Source: Knoellia sp. Soil729
Lineage (GTDB): Bacteria; Actinomycetota; Actinomycetes; Actinomycetales; Dermatophilaceae
Assembly: GCF_001427985.1 (NCBI RefSeq)
Contig: NZ_LMSA01000005.1
Location: forward strand, 62,001 to 126,000
Direction: 5' to 3'
Length of the DNA stretch: 64,000 nucleotides
Part shown: piece after piece, positions 12,001 through 27,000 of the stretch
How the letters are laid out: each line of letters opens with the position of its first letter
How positions within the stretch are numbered: position 1 is the first letter of the stretch
The notes under the pieces: generated by a model
What the model was told of the DNA's origin: nothing
What the model saw: the letters and a program-made list of their open reading frames with translations, nothing else
Databases searched by the model: none
Program-made: the position numbers and the translations under genes

Positions 12001-15000
12001 GACCTCCACCACCATCACGCTGAAGAACAGCGACAAGCTCGACAACCTCCAGGTCGTCTACACGCTCGACGGCTCGAGGATGAAGATCACCCGTCTCACG
12101 GGTGACTGGCTCACCGACGGCTTCAACGCCAACCAGCAGATCATCATCTCCAGCGCAGAGACCAACGGCACCTTCACCATCGACCAGGTCTCGGGCGGAT
12201 CACTCTGGCTGACCGTCGCCACCCTGAAGGCCACCCAGCTCGTCGAGAACTTCACGTTCACGGCATACCAGGGTGGCGGTGCTCCCGTGTCGGCAACCAT
12301 CACCCGGTCCGGGCGCGACTGGGCGACGGACGGCTTCGGCACGGGGACGACCATCACGGTCACCAACCGCGCCGGATACAACGGCACCTACACGATCGCG
12401 AGCGTCTCCGGCCAGACGGCCACTCTGCAGGGCACCCCGGCGTTCGCCGCCGGCAGCAGCCTCAGCGCCACGGTCAGCCGGCTCGTCAACGGCCTGGTCA
12501 GCGACACCTTCGACTCGCCGGTCATCGCGCTCAGCGTCACCAAGACCACGACCACCATCGTTGACGGCCTGCCGGTCAGCCAGCCCGTGCGGACGACACA
12601 CCAGCTCACCCCCGCCCCGTGGGCCGCCATCGGCACCCTGGTCGACGGCCAGACCTACTACGTGCGCAACGTGTCGGGCAACAGCTTCGAGCTGTGGTCG
12701 GCACCGACGGGAGGGACACGACAGTCCCTCTCGATCAACGGCCTCTCGTCGATCGCGACCCACTCGCTGCGCTCCACGGTGGTCCTGACACCCAGCACCG
12801 GCGAGCAGACGCTGCGGATCGACCTCACCGGCGGCATCCCCACCGGCAGCATGCACCAGCTCGTCGGTCCCGGCGGCGTCAACCTCGCGACGGTGCTCCC
12901 CCGCGTCGGGGACGGTGTCACGTCAGCCACCTCGACCGGGTCGGGCGGTGGCGCGATCGCAGCGGGCAGCAACCACGCCGACGTCGTGATCGAGGGCACG
13001 GTGCGCGGCTACGTCGCGGCCACGACCGTGCGTGCCAAGCAGGTGTCGGTCACCACGATCGCCAGCACGCTGGCCCGCACCAACTCCAGCAACAACACGG
13101 GCGGCATCGTGGGCGTCGGGAGCTCCGACACCTTCCTGCGCACATGGGTCGACAACCAGGCCTGGATCGGTGACGGCACGAGGATCATCACGACCACGTT
13201 CACGATGTCGGCCACAACCTCGATCGCCGCCAACGGCACCAACTACGCGAGGGCCGCCGGCGGCATCGGTGTCGCGAACGCGGAGGACGGCACGATCCTC
13301 ATCGACTTCCTCACCAGCGCCTCGGTCCTGGGCAACGCCGACGTCGTGGCCCGCAAGGACGTCGCGATCACGGCCAGCACGAGCGTCAACGGCGCCCAGA
13401 AGTCGACAGCCAGCGGACTCGGTTTCGGTGCCGACGGCCGTTCCAACGCAGTGACCAAGGTGGGTGACAGCAACGTCTCCGGCATGGAGGGCGCGGCCAC
13501 GGTGGTGGCCATCGGCGCCTCCGCCGACGTCACCGGTCTCACCGTGGCACTTCGAGCCCTCGTGCCCAGCCTCGTGGCCACGGCGAACAGTGAGTCCTAC
13601 GGTGCCGGGTTCTACAGCGAGGGCATCGACGACGCCACGGCGCAGGTCGACGCCACGACCAACGTGACGATCGGTGCGAACGCCGCGATCACCGGCTACG
13701 AGGGTGTCGACCTCCAGACCCGCTACGGATTCGTCCACACCTTCGCGGACTCCTTCGCCCGCTCCACCGGCCTCTTCGGCTACGTCGACGCCGACGGGCG
13801 CAACACCACCAACCTCGACTCGACGGTCTCGGGCGCCTCCGGCGCCCTCGTCACGGCCGGTCCGGGTCCGCGCGCCTCGAGTGGCACGAACCTGCAGACG
13901 TCGGCCCAGTCCAACCACCTCGCCTTCTACGTCGACACCCAGAACGGCGCGTTGTTCGCGGGCTCCGACGGACACGTCTCACGGCGCTCGCTCGCGGCCG
14001 GTAGCGGCGACGAGGACGGGTCCAACCTCGACATCGCGATCCGGGTCCCGTTCTCCTCCGACGTCCTCATCCTCTCCGGACGCACTCCGGTACTCGTGGT
14101 CGACGCCAACGGCACCATCACCACTGCCGTCGAGGTCACCGTCAACGACGGCCCGGGCCGCAGCCAGATCGGTGAGGGCCAGACGATCCAGAGCTCGGTC
14201 ATCGTGGTGAACGACATCAGCAACGCCGGCCCGGGTGACGTGGTCTTCCGCGCTCCGTACGCCTCCGGGAGCAGCGGGGACTTCGAGATCCAGTCGGCCA
14301 TCTCGCGCACCCCCGAGGCCCTTGTCAGCGGCGCCCTCGGCACCTGGACCTTCAGGGACACGCTCAGCCAGGTCCTCATCACGAACCTGTCCAACAAGCT
14401 CATCCAGATCAACGACATCCACATGGTGTCGACGCGTCAGCCACTGGTGTGGCTCGACACCTCGGCCAGCGTGACGATCCGCTTCAACGTCAGGGGCGAC
14501 TCGGCGCCGTCCCTGGTCGACATCCGGGCCCTCGGCACCGGTTCCGTCGCGATCAACGGGACGATCGACAACCCGATCGGCACGACGTCGGTCTTCGCAG
14601 CGACCGGCGCGATCACGTCGACCGCCGGTCGTGGCACCATCCACCTCGGCAGCCTGGACGTGGCGGGCACACCCCGGCACTACTCCCTCATCCGGGCCAA
14701 CATCCTGCGGCTCGACGGCGCCTCGGTCGGCTCCTCATCCGCGCGGGTGAACGTCGACATCATCGACTCCGCCCTTCTACCCCGCGGCAGCACGTTCCAG
14801 ACGCGCCGCGTCGTGGTGGCCGACAACACGATCACCCTCGGTCCGGACATGGTCTTCTTCCTCGGCCAGATCGTCCGCTACGACGCCGCACCGGGCGCGA
14901 CGGCCATCGGCGGCCTCACCAGTGGCGCCTACTACTACGCGATTCCCACGGCAGACGGCACCGGGATCCAGCTGGCCGCCACCAGCGCACTGACCCCGAT

Positions 15001-18000
15001 CACCCTCACGCCGGGAGACACGGCGACCCTCCTGCTGCAGCTGCACTTCCTCACTCCGGTGCAGCGCTTCACCGTCATGGCCGACGCCGACGCCTTCCTC
15101 GACATCCTCGGGGTCCAGCGCATCGCGACGGCCACGGCCTACAGCGTGCTGATCGACGCCGTGACCACGGGCGGTGACGCCGACCTGCTCCTGCAGCCGA
15201 GTGTGCGGGAGACCCCGACCGGCGCCAGCTCGGGCGTGCTCGCGAAGTGGCCCAGCAGCCCCACCAGCGGCGTGGTTCACCGGGTCTACTTCACTCCCGA
15301 CACCTCGTGCCCTGCCGACTGCGCTCGACCGGCCTCGGGCGCGGGTGGGTCGTTCCTCGCGCAGACGGACAGCACCTATGACATCCGGGCGCGCGACCTC
15401 ACCCTCACCGGTGCGCCCTACGTCCTGCCCGGCATCGTCGCAGGCGGAAGCATCGTCGTCGAGGCGGCCCAGCCCACCGCCGCCTCCCCCAGGACGATCA
15501 ACGTCCTCGGCATCCTCGACGTCCTCACGACGGGTCACGTCGACGTCCTGACCAACGGCTGGATCACCCTCAACGAGCACGTCGGCGACCTGCGTGTCGG
15601 CCGGATCCTCTCGACCCTCAGTGACGTCCTCCTCTATGCACCGGGTCGGATCGTGGACGCCCTCGGCGGGCTCGTCGGTGACACGAAGAACGGCGTCGTC
15701 GCCGACGTGTCCGGTCGCAACATCACCATGTGCGCCGGAAGCGGCCTCGTCCTCGACGGAACGATCGCCGACCCCCTGTGCAGCGACACCGACCAAGGGC
15801 GTGGCGGGATCGGGGACGCCACGAACTTCCTCGAGATCGACGTCGCCTACGGAAGTGGCACGACGGGTGTCCTGCGGGCCTTCGACCGCACTGCGACGGC
15901 AGGTCGTGGCATCTTCCTCACCGAGACCATCGGGACCCTGCGACTGTTCGAGGTCAACACCCTGGGCGACGTCTCTCTGGCCACCGTTGCCGGATCCATC
16001 GTCGACGCACGCAACGCCACCCCGGGGGTCACCGACGTCGCGCAGGTCTATGGCAACACCATCGACCTCGACGCCAACGGCGCAGGCGCGAGCCTCGGCG
16101 CGACGGGCAACGACCTCGAGATCGAGTCCCAGCACTCGGGCCTCGGAGATGTGGGCCTCGAGGCCGACGGTTCCATCTGGCTCACCGAGACCCGCGGGGC
16201 CCTCTCCCTCGTCCTCGCCGAGGCCCTCGACGGACAGGTGCGCATCACGGTCCGCGAGACCACGGCTGCCAACCCCACGGCATACCGGGCTCCGCGCACG
16301 ACACCGTCGTCCTCCACGGGAGCCGTGACCTTCGACGGCGCCACCGTCACGCGTAGCACCGGGAGCTTCATCACCGACGGGTTCCTCGTCGGCACGGCCC
16401 TGCGGATCTCCGGCGGCACTCCCTATGACGGTGACTACAGCATCGTGGGCGTCAGTGACACCAGCCTCACCCTGGGCGCGACGTTGTGGGCGCACGGCGA
16501 CCTCCGCACGGGTGTGACCCTGGCCGCCCACGACACCCTCGACGAGGACCTCTCGCTCCTGCACGACGGCAAGGTGAGGTTCGTCGAGACCGGCGAGCGC
16601 ACCGTCACCCGCGGACGTGTCGCCGCCACCACCTCGGTCCTGCTGCGCGTCGGCGACGACGTCACGACCAGCCCGAACAGCCAGATCCTCGCCGGCACGA
16701 CCGTCGACATCTTCGGTGACTGGAGCAACGGCGACGCCCACTGGGGCACCACGATCGTCCTGCGTGGCGACATCGCCTCCGGCAACGGCGCCCCGGCCGC
16801 GCAGGCGGACGCCTACGTCACCAACATCTGGGGCGACACCGACGTCGACCGCTTCCAGCTCGGTGACCCCACCGGCGTCGCCGGCGGCACGAGCGTGGAC
16901 TCCGCCGGCTACATCCACCTCGGCAGCGACACCCGCATCCACGGCTCCGCCGGCCTCGCCGTGGTGAAGGGTGCGGACGGCGAGGACGACTTCACGATCT
17001 GGTACCTCCAGACGATGAACGTGGGCGCCGGCCACACCCTGGTGCTCGACGGACAGGCCGAGACCGACACCTACCGCTTCCACACCTCCGGCAGCCGCGG
17101 CAGCTCGCGCAACTACGTCGCACACGTCCTCGACACCGGCGCCCCGGACGACGGCGTGGACGAGCTGTACGTCTACGGCATGAACTCTGCCACCGAGGGC
17201 TACTCCGCCCCCGGGACCTCCTACCCCGTCGACGACCTCTTCCTCCTCCGCCGCGTGAACGCCATCGACGGTGAGAGCGCCGACCGACCCGCCTTCGTCG
17301 CCCTGCTGCACACCACCCTCGGGGTGGCCGCGCCGACCGGGGTCAGCACCCTCGCCGCCAATGCCTTCGACGTGGAGCGCATCGGCTACGACACGGCGGT
17401 CAACGGACGCCTCACGGTCTACGGCCTCGGTGGCAACGACTACTTCGCCAGCGACGACAACTCGGCCATCACCACTCTCGACGGCGGCAGCGGCAACGAC
17501 AGCTTCCAGGTCGGCCAGCTCTATGGACTTCAGCGCGACGGATCTCCCTACGCCGGCACGACTCCGACGAACACCACCGGTGTCACCACGGGCGGCTCGC
17601 TCGCCCCCAACGACGTCTTCGGCACCGTGGCGACGACGCGCGGTTGGCTCTCGAGGGGCAACAGCCAGGCCCTCCTGGCCCAGGGCGACACCGGGGACGA
17701 CACCTTCATCGTCTACTCGAACCAGGCAGCGCTGCGGCTCGAGGGTGACGACGGCAACGACCAGTTCGTCGTGCGGGCCTTCGCCCTCGCGAGGACCGAC
17801 GCCAACGGCGAGATCGTCTGGCGCGACGCCACCCACCAGGTCGCCATGCCCCTGCTGGGCGCCAGCCTGTTCTCGACCGCCGCGACCACCGAGGTCCGCA
17901 CCGGCGCCGGCAACAACCAGGTGCAGTACAACATCAACGCCCCCGTCTCCATCGACGGCGGCAACGGCATCGACAAGGTCGTGGTGCTCGGCACCGAGTT

Positions 18001-21000
18001 CGCCGACCACATCGTCGTGACGTCCAAGGCCGTCTACGGAGCGGGCCTCGCGGTCACCTACGCCAACGTGGAGATCCTCGAGATCGACGGCCTCGAGGGC
18101 GACGACCTCTTCGATGTCCTGTCCACGGCACCCGGTGTCGCGACCCGCGTCATCGGCGGCCTCGGCAGCGACGTCATCAACGTCGCCGGTGACGTGACGG
18201 GCAGCGTCGTCTCCCGCGACATCGAGGGCACCTCGGGCACCGTCAACCACGACGTGAGCTCGACCAACCCCCTCTACGACGGGCTCGCAGCCCCCGGGGT
18301 CGACACGATCGTCGCCCGCGGCAGCCAGGGCCAGGTCGTCATCGAGGAGAGTGGCGGCTTCACCTCGGTGCGCGAAGGTGAGGGCGCCGTCGGTGCCGAC
18401 ACCTACATCGTCTACCTCGCCCACAAGCCCACCGCCAACGTCTACGTCACGGTCTCAGCCGCGCGGTCCTCGTCCGCGGAGGCCGCCGCCGGTGGCGACA
18501 CCATCCACCTCGCGACGGGCATCCCGGTGCTCGACGCGGTGGCCTACGACCGCATGGTCTGGATCGACGGCAAGCTGGTGCCCGTCCCCGCCTACGCCGT
18601 CGTGCTCCTCTTCACACCGACCGAGTGGGACAAGGCCCACGCACAGTCGGTCTCCCTCATGGCCGTCAACGACACCCTCCCCGAGGGAACCCGCGTCGTC
18701 GTCATCAGCCACTCGGTCATCAGCGCCGACCCGCTGTTCGACCACGCCGTCGTGCGCAACGTCGAGGCCACCATCCGCGACAACGACCTCCCCGCAGTGG
18801 AGCTCGTGGAGCAGGACCGCTCCGGCACGCCCGACAGCACGACGATCCTTGTCGAGGGCACCAGCACCACCGGCCTCAAGGACACGGTGCTCGTGCGCCT
18901 CGCCACCGACCCCGGCGTGGACGTCGTCGTCCGGCTCACCCTGAGCGACGACCGCATGACCCTCACCGCTCCTGCGGGAACGATCCACACGGTCACCGCC
19001 CGCGCCCCCGGCGTCGCCGGTGTCTACGACATCACCATCACGGCCGGCAGCTGGCAGAGCGGTGTCCTCGTCACGCTCGTCGCGGTCGACGACTTCGTCC
19101 GCCAGGACCCGCACACCACCACGATCACCGCCACGAGCTCGTATGCCGGCTCCCTCGCCGCCCGCATCGATGCCCTGCTCTACGACGACGACACCCCCGG
19201 CATCGTCGTTCTCGAGAGCGGGGGCAGGACCCTCGTCGTCGCCGGCGACACGCTCACCGGACCCGGCCCCGGCGACTCCTACGAGATCCGGCCCACCCAG
19301 AACCCCGGCAGCGGAACTCCCGTCAACGTCGCCATCGTCACCGACGGCCAGACGGATGTCGTCGCAGGCGGCAGGGTGAGCTACCGGGCCATCGGTGGGC
19401 AGACGGCATACCGGCAGTTCAGCGGTTCCCTCACCCTCAGCGGCTCGACGCTGACCCGCACGGGGGACTCGGCGCTCGGCAACTTCCGGGACGAGGGCTT
19501 CGCCGCAGGACAGCGCATCCGCCTCACCGTCGGTAGCACCACCTATGACTACGTCATCGGCTCGGTCTCCGCCGACGGCAAGTCGCTCACGCTCGTCCTC
19601 GGGACCAGCCCCACGCCCCCCGCCGCAGCGCTTCCGGCAGCCGTGCTCAGCCGGATCGTCACCCGTGGCGTCTACACCGGTGGCGTCACCTACGACGTCG
19701 GCACCGGCACCCTGCACCGCACCGACGGCCAGAGCTGGCTCGACGCCGGCTTCCTCGAGGGACAGCGGGTCACCATCGGCTCGTCGCTGTCGCGCTACAA
19801 GATCCAGCTCATCAGCAGCAGCACCGGCGGCGTCCTCGACCTCATGACGCTGACCACCCTGGCCCGCCCCCCGAACGCCCTCAGCGGGGTCCTCACCGTC
19901 ATGCAGTGGGCCGCGGTCGTCACGTTCGACTCGACCAACTGGTGGCAGCCGGTCACCGTCAACCTCGTGGCCGACCCGTTCTACGTCCTCCAGCCCGGCC
20001 AGGAGAACCTCAAGTCCTTCTCCAAGCGCCCGCACCTGCTCTCCGGCATCCGTGGCCCCCTCGCCGTCGAGGGTGGGACCACCGCCTCCGACCGCTCACT
20101 GCGCCCGGCCGTGATCCTTCCCGGTGAGGGCAACGCCCCGCTCTTCCAGATCGCCCCGCAGCCCCCGGAGGCTCAGCAGGTTGACGTGCTCAACGTCTAC
20201 GCCGACTCCAGCCAGGAAGACCTCAACGGCACGCTGACCGCGACCGCGATCACCGGTCTGGGCATGAACAGCACTCCCCTCGACTTCGCGGCACTTGTCG
20301 CTGGTTCCGGCGGTGCGATGCCGTTCGGTGAGCCGACCACCTTCCCCGCCGGCATCACCTACGGCGCCATCGTCGTTGACCCGGTCACCGGCCGGTTCGA
20401 CCAGACCGCGGCCCACAGCACGATCGAGGTCCTCAACCTCCTCCTCGGCCAGGGCAACGACCACCTCGACATCACGAGCACCCTCGTCCCGGGCCGCGAC
20501 CACAACGCCGATGGCACCCTCGGGAGCATCGCCGTCCACGGCGGCATCACCACGGTGCACGGAGGCGGCAACTCGCTCATCCGGGTGATCGGCACGTTCA
20601 GCCGCCCGAGCGCCACCACGCTGCGCCGCGACGACGGGGTCACCTGGGCCAGCGCGGGCTTCGTCGTCGGTCAGGTCCTCACGGTGAACGGCGTGGCCCT
20701 CGGCACCATCTCGGGACTGTCGGGTGACACCCTCACCATCGCCGGCGCCAGCTTCGCGGCGGGCGGCTACGCGGACGCCACGGTCGCGGCTCGCGACCCG
20801 AAGACCGGAACCACCCGCATCGGTGGTGACACCGTCGTCATCACCGGCGGTGCCGGTCCGAGCTCTCCCCTGGTCGTCTACGGCGACACCTCGCAGGACG
20901 GCAGGTGGTACGGCGGCGACCCGCGCGTGCAGTCCTTCCTCGCCTTCGGCACCAAGCCCTTCCCGAACGAGATCGGCAACGGCGACTCGCGCTTCATCTT

Positions 21001-24000
21001 CCCCGTCGCCAACCCGTTCGTGTATGCCGGCCACGACGTGATCGACGCCTCCGCACTTCTCGCTGGGGTCGCCTCCGGCGCCCTCCCGACGGTCGGGATC
21101 ACGGCCTACGGCGGCGCCGGTGACGACACGATCCTCGGCAGCGCGGCTCCGGACTTCCTGGCCGGCGGCTCGGGCGACGACCTCATCATCGGCGGCCGGG
21201 GCAGCGACCAGATCTACGGCGACAACGGCATCAACGTCGACGTCATCACCCGCCAGCTGACGATCCCCTGGCGCAACGCGAGCGTCTTCCCCGACCGCGA
21301 CGGGCTCGAGGCCGGCCAGGACACCCTGCACGGGGACGGGGTCGGGAGCACCGGCGCCACCGCCGACGAGTACGACGACATCATCTTCGGCGACTACGGC
21401 AGCGTGCGGCAGGACACGGAGGAGGCCGTCGTCGGTGCCCCCGGCTACTCGCGTCCCACCCAGCTCGAGAAGATCCAGACCGTGGGTCGGGTGCGTGAGA
21501 TCCGCACCGAGCGTGCCGAGGACGGCGCCCATGACGTCATCACCGGTGACGGCGGTCGTGACCGCATCTTCGGCGGCAACGGTGACGACACGATCTCCGG
21601 TGACGGCCAGTCCGACGTCGTGTTCGGTGACCACGGCCGGATGCTCTACCTCGAGGGCGCCGCGAGCGTGACGATCCTGCACCTCGTCGAGAGCATCACC
21701 GAGAAGCAGGGCGGCGTCGACACCATCACGACGGGCCTCGGAGACGACATCGTCGCGGGTGGTGCGCAGGGCGACACGATCGACGCGGGCACCGGCCAGA
21801 ACATCGTGTTCGGTGACCACGGCCGCGTCACGGGCGTCGAGAACAACGTCTTCAACCGCCCGATGCCGTCGACGTTGCCGCCGACCTATCCGCACGACGA
21901 CTACCAGGTCCCGGTCCTCCAGCTCGTCGAGGGCTACGTGCCCGTCGGCGGAGAGCTCGGTGGTGGGGACACCATCACCACCGGCATCGGGCGCGACATG
22001 GTCTTCGGCGGCGCCGCCGGCGACACCATCGTGGTCAACAGCGGCGAGACGGCGGCTGTCCTCGACGGCAACAACATCGTCTTCGGCGACTACGGCTACG
22101 TCGACTACCTCCTGCGCAACAGCGTCATCCCCGACGACGCCCACGACATCGAGGTCGTGTCCTCGTTCGAGACGTCGACCGGACTCGGTGGCGGCGACAC
22201 GATCATCGCCGGTGCGGGCAACGACATCATCATCGGCGGCGTCGGCAACGACGTCCTCAGGGCCGGCCAGGGCAAGAACCTCCTCTTCGGTGACAGCGCC
22301 CGTCTCTCCACCAACCCCGCCCTGCCGGACACCCACCTCTCGAGCTTCTCGGTGCACGAGTTCCTCATCTGCATCATCGAGACGTTCGGCTTCGGCGACC
22401 TCGACGGCGGGGACGACACGATCTACGGCAGCGAGGCCCGCGACATCCTCTTCGGCGGCGCCGGGAACGACGTCATCTACGGCTTCGGCGGCGACGACCT
22501 GATCTTCGGCGACCAGGGCCGGGTCACGTGCACCACGACGTCCTACGAGCCGGACGACCCGCGCAACGGCCTGTGCGTCGACCTCGGCGGCACGATCGAC
22601 TTCCGCGCCACCAACGTCGCGAGGAGCACCGGGTCGGGCGACGACATCATCTTCGCCGGCTCCGGCAACGACATCGTCATGGGCCAGCAGGGCAACGACC
22701 TCATCTACGGCGAGAGCGGTGACGACCTCCTCATCGGTGGCTCCAACGTCTCCGGCGCCCTCGACGGCGACGACCTCATCGACGGTGGAGCCGGCAACGA
22801 CCTCATCGCCGGTGACAACGCCGACTGCTGCCGCCGCCCCGACCTGCTCGACCCACGGGTGCGCGCCCTGCTCGGCAGCACCATCTACGGCACGAGCATC
22901 CCCGGCGGCACTGACGGGCACGCGCTCGTCACCGGCACGTGGCAGAACGACCCGAGGGCCGGCTCCCAGTACTCCGTCACCCTCCTCGACCACAGCGACA
23001 CCATCCAGTCCGGCCGGCCGGAGCTCTGGGGTGACGACTACCTCGCCGGTGGTGCCGGTGACGACGAGATCTTCGGTCAGCTGGGCCACGACGTGATCCA
23101 GGGCGACGGCGCCATCGACCTGTTCGTCCTCGCCCCGTACCCCCACACCATCACCGCAACCGACCCGCGGCCGGCCCTCCTCCCCGACGGGCCCACTGGC
23201 GCCCGGATCGGCGCCTGGCGGCTCGCGGACCCGACCATGACGCTCACCGACACGCTCGTCGTGCGCCCGTCCGTGGAGCTGGCCACCGACGGTGACGACT
23301 ACATCGAGGGCAACGGAGGCGCCGACACCATCTTCGGCAACCTGGGTCAGGACGACATCATCGGCGACTCCTCCGACCTCTACGGGCTCGGCAACGACCA
23401 GCGGATCACCCTCTCCACCCGTGTGACCGGGGCGACGACCTTCCTCAAGGACTCCTCCGGCAAGGCCGTCGCCTGGCGCGTCGTCGGCATCTCGGCCGAC
23501 GGCCGCACGCTCCTGCTCACCGGCTCTGCAGCCGGCCTCCCCTCCGGCACCCAGACCCTCACCGTCTACGGCGCCGGCATCCAGGAGCCGCTGGAGGTCA
23601 CCATCACCCTCACGCCCGGTGGCATCAGCCTGCTGGCCAACATCGACTGGCGCACGATCGGCTCGTTCTGCCTCGGTCCGCAGTGCCGCCCGGCCGGTGC
23701 CGACCTGATCTTCGGTGGCGCCGGGACCGACATCACGCGCAACGACCGCGGCGACGCCACGCTCGGCTCGACCGGTGTCATCACCACCGTCGCCACCGGA
23801 CATGCCCGCGACGCCGACGTCATCGCCGGCGACAACGCCCGCATCCTGCGGCTCGTGGGTACCAACGGTGTGCAGCAGACGACCAACGCCTACCTCACCT
23901 ACGCCTACGACACGTATGCCGGCGGGCTGCGTCTCATCCCCCGTGCCGTCGAGATGCTGGACTACACCTTCGGTGGCCCGGCGTTCAACGCGGCCTCGGC

Positions 24001-27000
24001 GGCGACCGACCGCGGTGCCGGTGACGAGTTCCACGGCGAGTCCGGTGACGACCAGGCCTATGGCATGACCGGCAACGACGTCATCTACGGCGACGGCCAG
24101 GACGACGACCTCATCGGTGGCTACGGGGACGACTGGATCTCCGGCGGCACCGGCGACGACGGCATCCTCGGCGACGACGGGCGCATCTCCACCAGCCGGA
24201 ACAGCTCGACGGGGTGGACCGCCCAAGGCGTTGCCTGCAGCGCCAACGGGACCACGTGCTACGCCGAGCCGCTCTACGGCATACTCGCGCTGTTCCCGAC
24301 CGACCCGAACACCCGCACCTCCGAGGGCAACGTCCTGGGCGAGGTCATCTACACGCCCGGCCACGTCCAGGAGGAGACGATCAACGTCGCGGGGGCGATC
24401 AACAAGAGCGTCAACCTCACACCGTTCAACGTCGACCCGGCCGACCTCGACCCGCTGTTCCGTCCGGAGGGCGGCTACGACGACATCATCTTCGGCGGCC
24501 TCGGGGACGACGCCATCCACGGTGGTTCGGGTGACGACGCCCTGTCCGGCGCCGAGGCACTCGTGGCGGGCTACGCACCGAAGTACGTCACCTCCTGCGG
24601 CTCGGGGACGACACCCGGCTGCACGGCCGTGCGCGACGGCCTGGTCCGGATCGACTTCGGCCACCCGGTCAACCCGGGCGACGTCCTGCGCTACAACCCC
24701 GACGACATCGACGGGTGGCACTACGACCGCACCCGCCGGGCCGGTGAGTTCGACCTCTACGACGAGTACGAGCCGCGTCGCGCCATCCTCTTCAACGACG
24801 CCGCCGAGGTCTGGACCTGCACCTCCTACTCGCCGAGTGGCCACACCTGCACGGGCAACACCGACGTCGCACTCTTCCCCCGCCAGTTCTTCCTCAACAA
24901 CGTGTGGGACGAGGGCCCGGTCATCATCGGTTGCGTCGACTTCGCCCCCAACGGGGCCTGCCTGAACCCCAACGGAGCCGCGCAGACCGACGGCAACGAC
25001 GTGCTCTTCGGAGACCTCGGCAACGACTGGGTCGTCGGTGGCACCGGACACGACACGTTGTGGGGTGGCTGGGGCAACGACCTCCTCCAGGCCGACGACG
25101 TCCTGGGTGTCGGGTGCACGAGCTACAGCAACAACGGCACCTGCCTGGCGCAGGGCCCGTCGTGGTTGAACGACAGCTCGGACACCCACCCGATGTACGA
25201 GGACCGCGCCTTCGGTGGCGCCGGTCGCGACATCCTCATCGGCAACACCGGCGGCGACCGGCTCATCGACTGGACCGGTGAGTTCAACAGCTACATCGTG
25301 CCGTTCGCCCCCTTCGGGATCGCCACCGTGAGCCGCCAGGTCCCCCCGGCCCTGTTCGAGTTCCTCTACACGCTGTCGGCCGCCCAGGGCGCGGACCCGA
25401 CGCGTGCAGCCGACTGGAACCTCGACTTCGCCGACCGCAACGGTGAGCCCTACGGCGAGATCGGGCTCATCACCCAGAAGGACCACGGCCTGTGGCAGGA
25501 CCAGAGCGGTGCCCCGGCGGACCCGCAGGCCGGCAACATCCCCGGCGGCAAGCGCGATGTCCTGCGCAGCGCGACCTTCAACGACGGCAAGATGTCGGCC
25601 GTCGCCATCGACTCCGGGGTGTGGGACATCACCGGCGGGGCCCTCGACGTCTCGGCGGGTTCCCTCGGCGGCGACGCCGCCGCCGTCTTCTACGTCGACC
25701 AGACACTGCCGGTCTACTACGAGCTTCTCGCCAATGTGAAGCTGGCCAAGCCGACCTCCGGCTGGAAGGCGAACGCCTTCGTCATCTTCGACTACTTCTC
25801 CGCCTCCGACTTCAAGTTCGCCGGCCTCGACCAGTCGACCAACAAGGTCGTCATGGGGCACCGGACCGCTGCCGGCTGGACCTACGACGTGCAGGCCGCG
25901 GTGGGCAACGTCCGCGCCGACACCTACTACGCCATGCAGGTCACGGTGAACGGTCTGGTCGTCACGGTCTACGTGGACGGGGTCGCGAAGCTGACCTACC
26001 AGTTCGACCCCCGCTTCGTGGACGGCAGGGCCTACGGGCTCAACATGGGCCTTGTCGGGTTCGGCTCCGACAACGCACGGGGAATCTTCGACAACCTCGT
26101 CATCCAGGCCCTGCCGCCGCAGACGACCTACGAGGCCACCGACGACTTCGCCACTGGGACAGGGCAGTTCAGCGGCCCGTCGCGGGGCACCTGGAACACC
26201 ACGGGTGGACGGCTGACCGGGACAGCCGGATCCGGGTCCGCGACGCGCCTCATGGACCTGCCGGCGCGCGCAGGGGGAGGCACGACGACGAGCGTCGACA
26301 CCACGATGCGCCTGAGCGCTGGGGGCTCCGGTGGCATGGTCTTCGACCACTACGCCGACAACGACTTCAAGTTCCTCACGCTCGACCAGGCCACCGGACA
26401 GGTCGTCATCGGACACGTCGTGAGGAACCGCCGGGTCGTCGACGCCACCTTTGCGGTCAGCCTGCCGGCCGGCTCCGACCTCCGCGTCACCCTCACGCTG
26501 AGTGGCACGACGGTCGTCGTCTGGGTGGGCGGCGTTCAGGTGGGGTCCTACTCGTTCAACGGAGCGGTCGGCGACGGGGCCATCGGTGCCCTCGTGGAGC
26601 GCGGCACGGCCAGCCTCGACGACGTCCACGTGGTCATCGGCATCAACGTCAACAGCTCGCCCGACCTCATCGTGCCGACCCTGACCGTGCCGGCGAACGT
26701 CACCCAGACGGCCCCCAGTGGCGCGAGCACGGTCTATGTCAGCGACCCAGCCATCGGGACGGCGACTGCCACCGACAACGTCCCCGGAGTCGTCGTGGTT
26801 CGCGAGGGCGTGCCGACCGGCAACGTCTTCGCGCTCGGCACCACGACCATCACGTGGACCGCCACCGACGTCTTCGGCAACCAGACCGTGCGCACCCAGA
26901 CCGTCACCATCAACCCGCCCGTGCCCACGCCGGTGAGCGTCACCGCCCTGGCGACCGACCCGGCGGGGGCCGAAGCAGGGGCCGACCCGATCGTCTTCAC

